A DNA stretch of 64,000 bases from Microbulbifer variabilis ATCC 700307 (GCF_000380565.1 NZ_AQYJ01000025.1:186001-250000); one strand, 5' to 3'; positions 17,475 to 24,474 are shown, numbered from the stretch's first letter. The notes: generated from the letters alone by a model not told the origin. Made by a program: numbers and translations.

Positions 17475-17488
17475 GTTGGATACATTAA

Positions 17489-17683
17489 CTACTTTACGAC
17501 CTCACACTCTTTACTGTCATGCATGAACTTACCGCCACTATCTAAGCACTTATCTATTTTTAACTGAAGCATGATGGCCGGCACGACCACAGCAAGTACA
17601 AGCAGAAGAAAAACAATTGAAACGGGTATAAACCAACTTTTCATGCGACCTATTAAAAATCCATATTTCTGTTGAATATCCAA
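17489..17683 (-). CDS. Cassette protein: small single-pass membrane protein
   Basis: 64 residues. A basic N-terminus and one transmembrane segment (about residues 17-40, PVSIVFLLLVLAVVVPAIML) are followed by a short exported tail with two Cys (KCLDSGGKFMHDSKECE). This architecture, one helix plus a small disulphide loop, recurs among integron cassette proteins of unknown function. It ends 15 bp before attC 1. No further function can be read. Confidence 0.65.
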   Translation of the reverse strand: MDIQQKYGFLIGRMKSWFIPVSIVFLLLVLAVVVPAIMLQLKIDKCLDSGGKFMHDSKECEVVK

Positions 17684-17701
17684 GCTTGTGCTAACGGTGA
17701 C

Positions 17702-17773
17702 ACATAACGCCCGCAGTTGCGGCTGGATTGGAGCGTAACGGAAAACCAGTCCGACAACCTGCGCTTGTTATGC
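17702..17773 (-). repeat. attC site 2
   Basis: Plus-strand ends ACATAACGCC and CTTGTTATGC, 72 bp. The stop codon of the 17768-18082 gene is inside the R'' box. Confidence 0.85.
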
Positions 17774-18082
17774 AAACACTCTGTACAATAAAACTGGTGC
17801 CGCTACAACTGAGCAGAACAAAATACCTGAAACAAATAACCAAAAGAGCACCGGCTCTTTGTTCTTATCGAGTTTATCTGTATAAGAAAGCAGCTCAATC
17901 TTCCCTCTTTCAATACCATTTAAGCAGTATGAGATCATGAATATCGTTCCAACGAAGAATAAGTAGTTAGCTGCTCGTTCTGTACTGTTTGGAATTTCGG
18001 TGATCCCGCCGATAATGAAACCAACCGGGAACAATGCTAGACAAATGTACTTCATCTTCTTGTGTATATTTTGAAAATTCAT
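17768..18082 (-). CDS. Cassette protein: three-helix membrane protein
   Basis: 104 residues with three hydrophobic segments (about 10-27, 37-55 and 78-100) separated by short charged loops (TEIPNSTER; NGIERGKIEL, DKLDKNKEP). Family not recognised. The start ATG lies 6 bp inside the neighbouring attC 3, so the leader is very short and no Shine-Dalgarno sequence is visible. The TAA stop is part of the attC 2 R'' box (...GCATAA). This compact layout is typical of cassettes. Confidence 0.65.
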   Translation of the reverse strand: MNFQNIHKKMKYICLALFPVGFIIGGITEIPNSTERAANYLFFVGTIFMISYCLNGIERGKIELLSYTDKLDKNKEPVLFWLFVSGILFCSVVAAPVLLYRVFA

Positions 18083-18088
18083 ATAGTT

Positions 18089-18151
18089 GCATAACGCCGT
18101 GCTAAGACGCGCGCGCTTTTTGCGCGTCGGATCTTGAGCACATTGTTATGC
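18089..18151 (-). repeat. attC site 3
   Basis: Plus-strand ends GCATAACGCC and CATTGTTATGC, 63 bp, with a strong inner stem GACGCGC / GCGCGTC around a short loop. Confidence 0.87.
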
Positions 18152-18553
18152 ATTTCCTTCATCATCAAAGTAGATATCCCATGAAACCCCTAGACCCAAC
18201 CTCACTAGCTCTTTCATCATCTCTACGCTCAAAATTGGTCCTCCTTGACCCGTGGAATCCCAATAACAAAAAATATCAGTTAAACAGCCCTTTTCCCTAA
18301 GGCTAGATAGAATGGTGTCTTTATCGGACACTAATGACACTAAAAATTCCAAATGTTCTACGTTATTTGTCGAGTCAAAATCATCTTTTGTAGTTCTGGA
18401 CCAGAAATTTTGCTCTCTTCTCGGCTTGTACTTTGAATTAGGATCTCTAGGTATCGAATCAGTTGAGCTTATTCCAAGCGCCGAACCAATATCATCAGGA
18501 TGCATTACTTCTGAGAATATCCTTAATGTCGCGAATGTTTCAGCACAGGCCAT
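18146..18553 (-). CDS. Cassette protein: DUF4279-like
   Basis: 135 residues, soluble. The pattern fits DUF4279: TFATLRIFSE at the start, a helix with DIGSALGI, a polar loop with NFWSRTTKDD, then HLEFLVSLVSDKDTILSSLR, a GGPILSVEMMKELVRLGLGV strand-helix, and a DIYF end. DUF4279 proteins are common in variable loci and have no established activity; many occur near contact-dependent or phage-defence genes. The stop codon is within the attC 3 R'' box. Only moderate confidence in the family assignment. Confidence 0.7.
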   Translation of the reverse strand: MACAETFATLRIFSEVMHPDDIGSALGISSTDSIPRDPNSKYKPRREQNFWSRTTKDDFDSTNNVEHLEFLVSLVSDKDTILSSLREKGCLTDIFCYWDSTGQGGPILSVEMMKELVRLGLGVSWDIYFDDEGNA

Positions 18554-18570
18554 TCTGTTTCTCTAGTTTT

Positions 18571-18665
18571 GCATAACGCCTCAATAACCAGCAGCCGGAA
18601 CGTAGCGAAGCGCAGTGTAAGTTGTCCGGCGCCGAAGGCGCGTAGTTAATTGATTTGTTAGTTGC
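18571..18665 (-). repeat. attC site 4
   Basis: Plus-strand ends GCATAACGCC and GATTTGTTAGTTGC. It resembles attC 1 in its middle (CAATAACCAGCAGCCGGA against CAATAATGGGCCGGAG), which suggests related cassette families. Confidence 0.82.
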
Positions 18666-19046
18666 TTAACTTCCAAGTGCCTCATAGGAGACCCAGGCTA
18701 GAACTATAACTAAGCACCCAAAAGCAAACCAGTGATAGTTTTTGGCTGCCTGTAGGTCAACCACAACCATCGGGACGTATAAAAATTTAAGAATACCGCT
18801 AGATATAACAACCAACACAGTGGCAAAGACTGGCCACCAGGTTTTAGCGAAGAGAGACCATAGCAAGACTACGGGAACACCAAAAGTTACCAGTAAGCTC
18901 TCAAGTGCTGTACCAGCGTAGTGCTGCTTAGAGTAACCACCACAACTTGGACAAATGGCAGGGTGCAACGCGCTGGAATTGAATTTACCCCAATTCGAAA
19001 TCACCTTTTTATTACAGTGTGGGCATTTATGTTTCATCATCTTCAT
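18666..19046 (-). CDS. Cassette protein: zinc-ribbon membrane protein
   Basis: About 126 residues if started at the ATG at 19046; ATGs at 19040 and 19037 are also possible, and a TTG at 19055 is unlikely. An N-terminal zinc-ribbon (KCPHCNKKVI ... AICPSCGGYS, two CxxC pairs) is followed by three hydrophobic segments (LLVTFGVPVVLLWSLFA, VFATVLVVISSGILKFLYV and FAFGCLVIVLAWVSY). Membrane proteins with a cytosolic CxxC/CxxC ribbon are frequent unknowns in bacterial accessory DNA. It ends at attC 4. Confidence 0.7.
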   Translation of the reverse strand: MKMMKHKCPHCNKKVISNWGKFNSSALHPAICPSCGGYSKQHYAGTALESLLVTFGVPVVLLWSLFAKTWWPVFATVLVVISSGILKFLYVPMVVVDLQAAKNYHWFAFGCLVIVLAWVSYEALGS

Positions 19047-19052
19047 TAAGAG

Positions 19053-19132
19053 CAACTAACGCCCCGCACAGGAGCAGACAGTTTTGGCTGTCCCAGCGAC
19101 CAACGGGAGCGATTGCTGCGGCTTATTATGTG
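19053..19132 (-). repeat. attC site 5
   Basis: Plus-strand ends AACTAACGCC and GCTTATTATGTG, 80 bp. The left end GTTAGTTGC (minus) repeats the form of attC 4's right box. The stop of the next gene falls in its R'' box. Confidence 0.78.
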
Positions 19133-19431
19133 TTTGGGTAGAATATAAGGCAGCTACCATCGTGAAGAGCACTTTCGTAAAAACTCCTAAACCCTTTATG
19201 AAGATCAGAATTTAAAGCCTCGACTTTTAGGCTGTTACCTTTTAGATCGCTGACACCCACAAAGCCGAAGTTAGCAATTTCGAGTGTGGCGGCCTCGAAA
19301 TTAACTGCATCTTCGGTTTTCCGAAGAAAAAGAAGACAGTCGTGACTATCTCCTTTCTCGGGAGGACTCCAGTTGTATTTCGATTCTCCTGAGTACGTAC
19401 CGTTAAAACCGTAGAGATATACTTTCTTCAT
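19126..19431 (-). CDS. Cassette protein of unknown function (101 residues)
   Basis: Soluble protein with a mixed beta pattern: MKKVYLYGFNGTYSGESKYN, then SHDCLLFLRKTEDAVNFEAA and FRSFYESALHDGSCLIFYP. No family recognised. No signal peptide or membrane helix. The start ATG is close to attC 6 with no clear Shine-Dalgarno sequence; the stop is inside the attC 5 R'' box. Confidence 0.6.
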   Translation of the reverse strand: MKKVYLYGFNGTYSGESKYNWSPPEKGDSHDCLLFLRKTEDAVNFEAATLEIANFGFVGVSDLKGNSLKVEALNSDLHKGFRSFYESALHDGSCLIFYPNT

Positions 19432-19436
19432 CGTTT

Positions 19437-19582
19437 ACACATAACGCCCCTAACAGGGGCGACCAATGCTCTGCACGTTTTGTGCGAAACTGGGAGCGTA
19501 GCGACCTGCACAAAATGTGCATAGCGTTGGACGTCCCGCGGAGGCCCGAAGGGCCGTAGCATATTGCTTGCGTTTGTTAAGT
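19437..19582 (-). repeat. attC site 6 (long, about 146 bp)
   Basis: Plus-strand ends ACACATAACGCC and CGTTTGTTAAGT. Its length is like Vibrio-type repeats, with nested stems such as TGCACGTTTTGTGC and GGCCCGAAGGGCC. Confidence 0.8.
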
Positions 19583-19585
19583 ATC

Positions 19586-19915
19586 TTATTCTTTAGCTTG
19601 ATAGTCACAGTCACTGGCACCATTGTAGCCGGAAGAAATTGTTACAGTACTATCGACTCTGAAGCCGCATGTTCGGTCATTGTGGCGTTCGCAGAAATCT
19701 GTCTCATCAATATCTTCTAAAGAGATATTACGTTTTAGAGAGTGACCGTGGCGATTAAGGTTGTCGACTATGTCCTGCATTTTGTTAGCGATAACCTCCT
19801 TTAACTCAGCCTCAATATCACGATCGAGTTCAGTGAGTCGTTTGCGCCTTTCATTCTCATCTTGGATAGAATCAAATGCACTCTTTGATATCTCTCGTAT
19901 TTCATATTGATACAT
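19586..19915 (-). CDS. Cassette protein of unknown function (109 residues)
   Basis: An N-terminal charged helix (SIQDENERRKRLTELDRDIE, then LKEVIANKMQDIVDNL) is followed by a short C-terminal beta region with three Cys (DFCERH, DRTCGFRV, GASDCDYQ) that could form a disulphide or metal site. No recognised family. The start codon itself lies in the R' box of attC 7 (GTTATG), so no separate ribosome-binding site is available. It may be translated through a signal in the upstream cassette's mRNA. Confidence 0.6.
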   Translation of the reverse strand: MYQYEIREISKSAFDSIQDENERRKRLTELDRDIEAELKEVIANKMQDIVDNLNRHGHSLKRNISLEDIDETDFCERHNDRTCGFRVDSTVTISSGYNGASDCDYQAKE

Positions 19916-19971
19916 AACACCAAGCTAAGCGGCGCGCGTTAGCGCGTCCTTGCTTGAGCTCCTTGTTATGC
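19912..19971 (-). repeat. attC site 7
   Basis: Plus-strand ends ACATAACACC and CCTTGTTATGC, 60 bp, with inner stem GCGCGC / GCGCG. Confidence 0.82.
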
Positions 19972-20586
19972 GTATATGGCACGAAGCTCATTCACCACGC
20001 CTTTATATTCTTTGCCCACCAAGCCAAGGCTTTGATGAAAACGAAAACCTGACTTTTTGATTTGAGCAGCGTCAAGTGCATGGCCGGCATGATTGACTGC
20101 CTGCTCGTTGTTACCGCTATCCGCGGAAATGATTGCCTTTGCAGCATGCCACCGAAAATGATCGACGGGAAACATTACCCGCTCCTGATGCTCATCTAGA
20201 GCTTCGTTGGCAGACTGATACAAGTCAGTAAGCTTATACTCCACGATGAGCATTGGGTAGAGAATATATGCTTCGGTTTTTAGATTTGGAAATACCGACT
20301 CTCGCTCTAATGCCTTAACATAAGAGCTGATTGCATTTTTGATTTGACCTTTAGCGATATATGCAGTCGCCATATCACAGTAAGCCCGAGCATGATCGAA
20401 GTCATCTTTTAGCTGGAAGTATTGTTCTAGTAGTGAAAGTGCAACATCAGGCTCTGTGCTGGCAATGGTACAAGCCTGGATCCGCAAATACTGTTCTTTT
20501 CGGCGAGCACGCTTAAGCTTCTCGAAGAACATGCTTTCAATTTCTTCACTCCACTCTTCGTTCCTATACCAATCTTCATTACTCAC
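19966..20586 (-). CDS. Cassette protein: TPR-like helical repeat protein
   Basis: 206 residues, starting at a GTG preceded by AAGGA. The body is helical with tetratricopeptide-like repeats: ALSLLEQYFQLKDDFDHARA, then CDMATAYIAKGQIKNAISSY VKALERE as two adjoining helices, and a further pair around AISADSGNNEQAVNHAGHAL. TPR proteins act as protein-protein scaffolds; no enzymatic domain is attached. The stop overlaps the attC 7 R'' box. It is the longest gene in the array. The partner is unknown. Confidence 0.7.
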   Translation of the reverse strand: MSNEDWYRNEEWSEEIESMFFEKLKRARRKEQYLRIQACTIASTEPDVALSLLEQYFQLKDDFDHARAYCDMATAYIAKGQIKNAISSYVKALERESVFPNLKTEAYILYPMLIVEYKLTDLYQSANEALDEHQERVMFPVDHFRWHAAKAIISADSGNNEQAVNHAGHALDAAQIKKSGFRFHQSLGLVGKEYKGVVNELRAIYA

Positions 20587-20602
20587 TCGGTACTTCCTTT
20601 AC

Positions 20603-20731
20603 GCATAACGCCCCGCTAAAGGGCCGAAGTGAAGACAAACGTTTTCGGGTAGCGTAGCGTTAACCCAAAAACGAGCGCCGAAACGGAGGTTCAAGCCGCA
20701 ACGCGGCTGAACTTTGAGCGGCTTGTTATGC
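20603..20731 (-). repeat. attC site 8 (about 129 bp)
   Basis: Plus-strand ends GCATAACGCC and GCTTGTTATGC, with inner arms GTTTTCGGGTAGCG / TAACCCAAAAAC and AGCCGCAACGCGGCT. Confidence 0.85.
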
Positions 20732-20947
20732 ATATATATGAATGAATTCCCTTACACACAAATTAAAGCTTACTAAAAACACAATAAGAGCCAGTAGGCT
20801 AAACCTAGCAACGTTAATTTCTACTGCTGAATTACCAATTTTGGTAGGTAAGAATACAGCTTTAGCGAAAGCAGAAAAAAATACGGATATCGAACCTAAG
20901 CTATGCGTGGTTCTTGTATTCGATTTATTTAAAGATATTTTCAGCAA
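20726..20947 (-). CDS. Cassette protein: possible small membrane protein
   Basis: 73 residues starting at a TTG, with one hydrophobic helix near the C-terminus (FSLLALIVFLVSFNLCV). It is chosen over an overlapping plus-strand frame (20742-20951) because its stop codon is embedded in the attC 8 R'' box, exactly as for the other cassette genes. The coding case is otherwise weak, and this cassette may be a non-coding or degenerate one. Confidence 0.4.
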   Translation of the reverse strand: MLKISLNKSNTRTTHSLGSISVFFSAFAKAVFLPTKIGNSAVEINVARFSLLALIVFLVSFNLCVREFIHIYA

Positions 20948-21028
20948 ATAACCAAGTCCACCGAGTCAGATAACTGAGGCTATAGAACTAACAACAAAAT
21001 AGAAAATCAATATTCTTCCCCAAAAGAT

Positions 21029-21128
21029 GCATAACGCCCGGCTCTGCGGCTGAGAAAAAGTGGCGCTGCTTTTGCATCAGCAAAATGAGTGACACTTTTG
21101 GCAGTCCGACAGCAGCCGCTTGTTAAGC
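21029..21128 (-). repeat. attC site 9
   Basis: Plus-strand ends GCATAACGCC and GCTTGTTAAGCC, about 100 bp. Inner arms include GTGGCGCTGCTTTTGCATCA-type repeats that can pair. Confidence 0.82.
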
Positions 21129-21566
21129 CGTGACTACCTCGATTGTTGTTTCGAAAGTGAACGGCTCATTTTGAGCCACACCCTCATTCTCAAATTCAAC
21201 GACAACGGAACCTTTTATTTCATAGCGGCCATCATTTGCTTTAGAAAACACTAGCTCTTTTACATTACACCAATTGTGAGCACAACCGACATAAACCGAA
21301 CCTTCTGCTTCTGGGTATGACTCGTGTGATAAATTAGCCCCATCGAGTTCCGCTGAATTCTCTAAGTTTAACTCGTACCAGTCCAAGACTATTTCAGTTG
21401 ATAGTGGCTGCTCCTCATACTCAAGACCTGAATCAAAAGGTTCTAGAGGTATGGTTATACGATGAAATAATGTTTTCTGTAACCCGATACTCTCGTTCTC
21501 AAACCAGTAGGCCTCAACCTTACCGTTTTTAGCTTTAGTTTTTCTCTGTAATTCGATTTTATCCAT
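21123..21566 (-). CDS. Cassette protein of unknown function (147 residues)
   Basis: Soluble, acidic, beta-rich protein: MDKIELQRKTKAKNGKVEAY, WFENESIGLQKTLFHRITIP, then GSVYVGCAHNWCNVKELVF with two Cys, and YEIKGSVVVEFENEGVA near the end. No recognised family. Proteins of this kind (one acidic beta domain) occur as immunity or structural proteins, but nothing here decides. The stop TAA is part of the attC 9 R'' box. Confidence 0.62.
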   Translation of the reverse strand: MDKIELQRKTKAKNGKVEAYWFENESIGLQKTLFHRITIPLEPFDSGLEYEEQPLSTEIVLDWYELNLENSAELDGANLSHESYPEAEGSVYVGCAHNWCNVKELVFSKANDGRYEIKGSVVVEFENEGVAQNEPFTFETTIEVVTA

Positions 21567-21583
21567 AACTTCAATTCTGGTTT

Positions 21584-21640
21584 GGCTTAACGCTCAAAGC
21601 AGCCGCGTATTTATGCGTCGGCTGCCTTTGCGTGTTAACC
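21584..21640 (-). repeat. attC site 10 (short, about 57 bp)
   Basis: Plus-strand ends GGCTTAACGC and GTGTTAACC, with a strong inner stem GCAGCCG / CGGCTGC. It is the most compact site of the array. Confidence 0.85.
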
Positions 21641-22159
21641 CCAATTGTCTGCTAGTATCCACGCAGCTTTGAACTCGCAGGTACTTGCATTAAAAGTGAA
21701 TTCACAGCCTTCGTCAGTAAGGTCGTTAAGAACCCCTTTTACAATCGGGCCAGACTGCCCGGTAAAGCTAATACCATCAGCCGATACTCGCTCACCGGAC
21801 CAATGTAGATTAGACCCTTTGAACAAGGCGAGGCAAAGGCCGTCTGTAGCTACCAAGAATCCAGTTTCTTCGTTGTAGATAATATTATCAATACCATCCC
21901 ATTCTGTGGTTGAAACAATCTCTCTAGAATTGGGATCGACAAAGTAGCCTTGCCCACCTGCAACAACAAGAAACAATTTCTCTCCTGGAACCCGAAGAAC
22001 GGTATTAAAGGAACTCCAGCCTGATTGACTGAAAACCCCAACCCATTCTAGATACTCTTCATCGAAGAATTTAACCCACACAGTATTTCCAGACTTTGAG
22101 AAATTATGCTCTTCAAAATCTCCTGACAATGGTGGTCGATCTAGTATCTCTGCTTCCAT
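21635..22159 (-). CDS. Cassette protein of unknown function (174 residues), first of the array
   Basis: Soluble beta-rich protein with short blade-like repeats (NTVWVKFFDEEYLEWVGVFS, TVLRVPGEKLFLVVAGGQGY, NIIYNEETGFLVATDG, LCLALFKGSNLHWSG), suggesting a small propeller or beta-sandwich. No catalytic motif is visible. Its stop is in the attC 10 R'' box. By orientation it is the promoter-proximal cassette, so it is the one most likely transcribed from outside the array. Confidence 0.62.
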   Translation of the reverse strand: MEAEILDRPPLSGDFEEHNFSKSGNTVWVKFFDEEYLEWVGVFSQSGWSSFNTVLRVPGEKLFLVVAGGQGYFVDPNSREIVSTTEWDGIDNIIYNEETGFLVATDGLCLALFKGSNLHWSGERVSADGISFTGQSGPIVKGVLNDLTDEGCEFTFNASTCEFKAAWILADNWG

Positions 22160-22208
22160 GAAAATAGCTCAATGTATGGATAGGGTTAACAGTTTAATAA
22201 AGAGCTAG

Positions 22209-22327
22209 TGGCTCACTATCCATTTGGCCACTATTTCTGGGAGGGAGCCTCCAAGCTCCGCAGAAAAGCCTTTATTTACAGCAGGTTATAAACTATTGCC
22301 TAAATAACAACCAGAGATAGTGAGCCA
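22209..22327. repeat. 12-bp inverted repeat pair bounding a 119-bp segment
   Basis: TGGCTCACTATC (22209-22220) and GATAGTGAGCCA (22316-22327) are perfect inverted repeats. They enclose smaller stems (GGAGG/CCTCC; TTATTTA/TAAATAA). It lies just beyond the predicted 5' junction of the cassette array. It could be a folded recombination-type site, a miniature element or a structured RNA. No target duplication is seen. Confidence 0.5.
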
Positions 22328-22429
22328 TCGTCTCAAGTCGTCTGGTTCGACCTCCCGCTCTTGAACACATTTTACCCATAATTAAATCAATAAGTTAGGG
22401 GGGAATTTCTGTAGATGTAAGCCATGGCT

Positions 22430-22680
22430 CTATAATTCGGGCTTTCGCACCGGCAATACGCCCACTTCAATACTGAACACCACAGCCAGTATCACCCACT
22501 CGGTATCGCCATCGCCGCAATAGAGCTATGCACAGCCAGGCGGTTGGCCACTTCGACAATGCAGTCAGATACCAGGCCCGCTACATGGTTAGCGACGTTT
22601 ACCACTTCACCGCCATCGGTCTGCAGGATTTTGGTGGTGACATAAACGCTGAACATTAGATCGCCGGCACCACACAGTAC
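22430..22680 (-). pseudogene. Gene remnant of unknown family
   Basis: The minus strand carries a coding-like stretch beginning near 22680 (AGDLMFSVYVTTKILQTDGG, then NVANHVAGLVSDCIVEVANR, LAVHSS). After a single frame change it continues YCGDGDTEWVILAVVFSIEV and VGVLPVRKPEL to a stop at 22430. It has no start codon and is truncated at the front. The smooth switch of frame with coding-like composition indicates a decayed 3' fragment. The style recalls phage structural genes, but I cannot name it. Confidence 0.5.
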
Positions 22681-23032
22681 TTCAAAGTTAGATAGTTATT
22701 GTCCCCTCTAGTAGGAACGCTTCTCTATATTTTTTTCCTCAAAATTTGAAGTCCCAGCCCCACTTCAACTCAGTTTTAACTTGATCAAAAAGTTGGCAGC
22801 TTACATAAGAAACTCATCACTCAATGAAGAGTCAAGCAACCCTTCGGTAGATCCGGCCATACCAGTCATAAATTCCCTCAAATGATTTACTAAATATGGC
22901 CCAACAATACGCATTTGGGTTAAGTTACTGGCGAAACCCTACTCCACGCACTTACTAATTACGATTAAATATACTCCTCAGATCCAAACCCCTCCCTTGA
23001 AGTTTATGCCTCTTCCAGGTTGCCCTTAAAAT
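22681..23032. other. Gene-free stretch right of the accessory region
   Basis: About 350 bp between the remnant and the signal peptidase gene. No frame, RNA or integrase fragment was recognised. Confidence 0.4.
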
Positions 23033-23683
23033 TTACAACGACTTCAAAAAACGCGCTTTACGAGGAAGAAAGCGATTCTCATAGTCCAGAGAAAAAACAA
23101 CACGACTTGCCCTGCCGACTATTTCCTTTCGGGGAATAAGACCTATGACCCTGGAATCAGCGCTGCTATCTCTGTTATCTCCAAGGACTAAGTAATAACC
23201 TGAGGGGATAGTGCCAGCGCTAAAACTCGACATTGGGGAAGAGTGTTTGTCAACTCTGACGAAGTGCTCAACACCTAGCAGATTTTCTTTTTTATCCAGG
23301 CTATCACCATCAGCTTTAACAAGCTCATAATCAAGCCGCTGCCCATTAATTGTTAAAATATTATTTTTCATCCTAACATTATCCCCTGGAACACCAACAA
23401 CACGTTTTACTAGCCTCTTTCCGGAAGCTTTAGAATCAAAAACTACTATATCCCCCCTATCTGGGTTGGAAAGTTGATAAAGGGAAAAATGTGTAAACGG
23501 TACACGAACATCGTAAGCCATTTTATTGACAAAGATTCGATCACCTTCAACAATTGTCGGCTTCATAGAACCTGTTGGCACATCGCTCCAATCAGCTACA
23601 GCACTTCTGAAAATTAACATTAAAGCCAAAAATAATAAGATTGATTTATTCGATCCCCAAGCTCTAACCATAAAATTCTTCAT
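23033..23683 (-). CDS. lepB: Signal peptidase I (S26 family)
   Basis: Membrane-bound protease that cuts signal peptides from exported proteins. 216 residues, with a single N-terminal transmembrane helix (about 13-30); E. coli LepB is longer, with two helices. Seen: catalytic Ser39 in PTGSMKPT, the general-base Lys93 in GKRLVKRVVGVPGD, and the C-terminal box YYLVLGDNRDSSADSR. It is probably an additional, shorter paralog rather than the housekeeping copy, because no rnc/era/lepA genes are nearby; that is an inference from context. It appears monocistronic, just outside the cassette region. Confidence 0.92.
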   Translation of the reverse strand: MKNFMVRAWGSNKSILLFLALMLIFRSAVADWSDVPTGSMKPTIVEGDRIFVNKMAYDVRVPFTHFSLYQLSNPDRGDIVVFDSKASGKRLVKRVVGVPGDNVRMKNNILTINGQRLDYELVKADGDSLDKKENLLGVEHFVRVDKHSSPMSSFSAGTIPSGYYLVLGDNRDSSADSRVIGLIPRKEIVGRASRVVFSLDYENRFLPRKARFLKSL

Positions 23684-23881
23684 CGCAATTCCTTTTTGCC
23701 TGACTCACATAAAATCTAGCATCCAGAGACTAGAGATGATAAATATCGAATGCAAGATACCCCATCGCAATAGGCATATCTACTCAGCGCAAATCAAGAT
23801 AATATCTCTCTAAATGGATCATATTTATGAATGTATGTATGTAATTCTTATAAACGAAGGCGGAATTTACCACCCTGCTCC

Positions 23882-24430
23882 TCATCCCCGGTGGACCATT
23901 CTGGATAAGTTCTGCATCTGGCTTTGCACGAGCTTTTCAACCCTATCATCGACCAATCGCCCATACTGATCGAAAGCCCTGGAGGCATCACTTACCATAA
24001 TTTCTGGCTCATTGAGAACCCACGCTTTCAAAAACACCATCACCTGCCGCAAATGATACTGACACCGACAAGTACCCATACGGCCAGGGCTAGCCCCCAT
24101 GATTGCAACCGGCTTATTATAAAACCCTTGTGGTTCATACCGAGACAACCAATCAATCGTATTCTTTAACACCCCAGGCATTGAATAATTATATTCTGGC
24201 GTGACAATCAGCACGGCATCAGAAGCAAAGAGAAGCTGATTTAATTGATCAACACTTTTTGGAAAACCAACATTCTTTACATCTTCATTGTACAAAGGAA
24301 TATCATCAATTTTCCCAAGGTAAAATTCTAATTCCTTCGGCGCTAACTGAATGGCTTGATGCATCAGCTTTTTATTAAAAGATTCTGTTCTGAGACTACC
24401 ACACAAAGCCAACACATTGATGGGAGCCAT
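23882..24430 (-). CDS. NAD(P)H-dependent FMN reductase (ChrR/azoreductase-like)
   Basis: A flavodoxin-fold reductase of 182 residues that would pass electrons from NAD(P)H through FMN to quinones or similar acceptors in the cytoplasm. Seen: FMN phosphate loop LCGSLRTESFNKKL at the N-terminus, the family motif TPEYNYSMPGVLKNTIDWLS at about residues 77-96, and the third loop MGASPGRMGT. It is divergent from dps across a 270-bp region with a 22-bp tandem repeat, so the two may share redox or stress regulation. The natural acceptor is unknown. Confidence 0.88.
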   Translation of the reverse strand: MAPINVLALCGSLRTESFNKKLMHQAIQLAPKELEFYLGKIDDIPLYNEDVKNVGFPKSVDQLNQLLFASDAVLIVTPEYNYSMPGVLKNTIDWLSRYEPQGFYNKPVAIMGASPGRMGTCRCQYHLRQVMVFLKAWVLNEPEIMVSDASRAFDQYGRLVDDRVEKLVQSQMQNLSRMVHRG

Positions 24431-24474
24431 ATAAATTCCTCTAACAGCCTTCTTGTGCCAACCTTAACCAGAAG

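Larger units (their letters stand above)
16308..22190 (-). mobile_element. Integron gene-cassette array without integrase (CALIN)
   Basis: Between about 16454 and 22190 the sequence alternates short mostly minus-strand genes with imperfectly palindromic sites. On the minus strand these sites begin CATAACAAG (or a TTAACAA/CTAACAAG variant) and end GGCGTTATGC (or GCGTTAAGC/GGCGTTAGTTGC). They are attC sites: R'' at one end, R' (GTTRRRY) at the other, variable inner stem. Ten are clear and an eleventh (16454-16607) is probable. Site orientation matches the direction of the genes, so an integrase and attI would be expected to the right of 22190, but none is present there. The left margin is uncertain and is set here to include the probable site and its flank. 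Confidence 0.88.

Noticed and set aside
20742-20951. Plus-strand gene in the attC 8-attC 9 cassette
   Set aside because: The minus-strand frame ends in the attC R'' box like all neighbours; the plus-strand frame has no ribosome-binding site and is likely its shadow.
22338-22356. tRNA T-arm or att-site duplicate of tRNA-Leu
   Set aside because: GGTTCGACCTCCCG resembles a T-loop, but no cloverleaf surrounds it and it does not match the tRNA-Leu 3' end over a useful length.
22160-23032. Integron integrase (intI) beside the array
   Set aside because: No frame with tyrosine-recombinase motifs exists on either strand here; only short remnants are seen.
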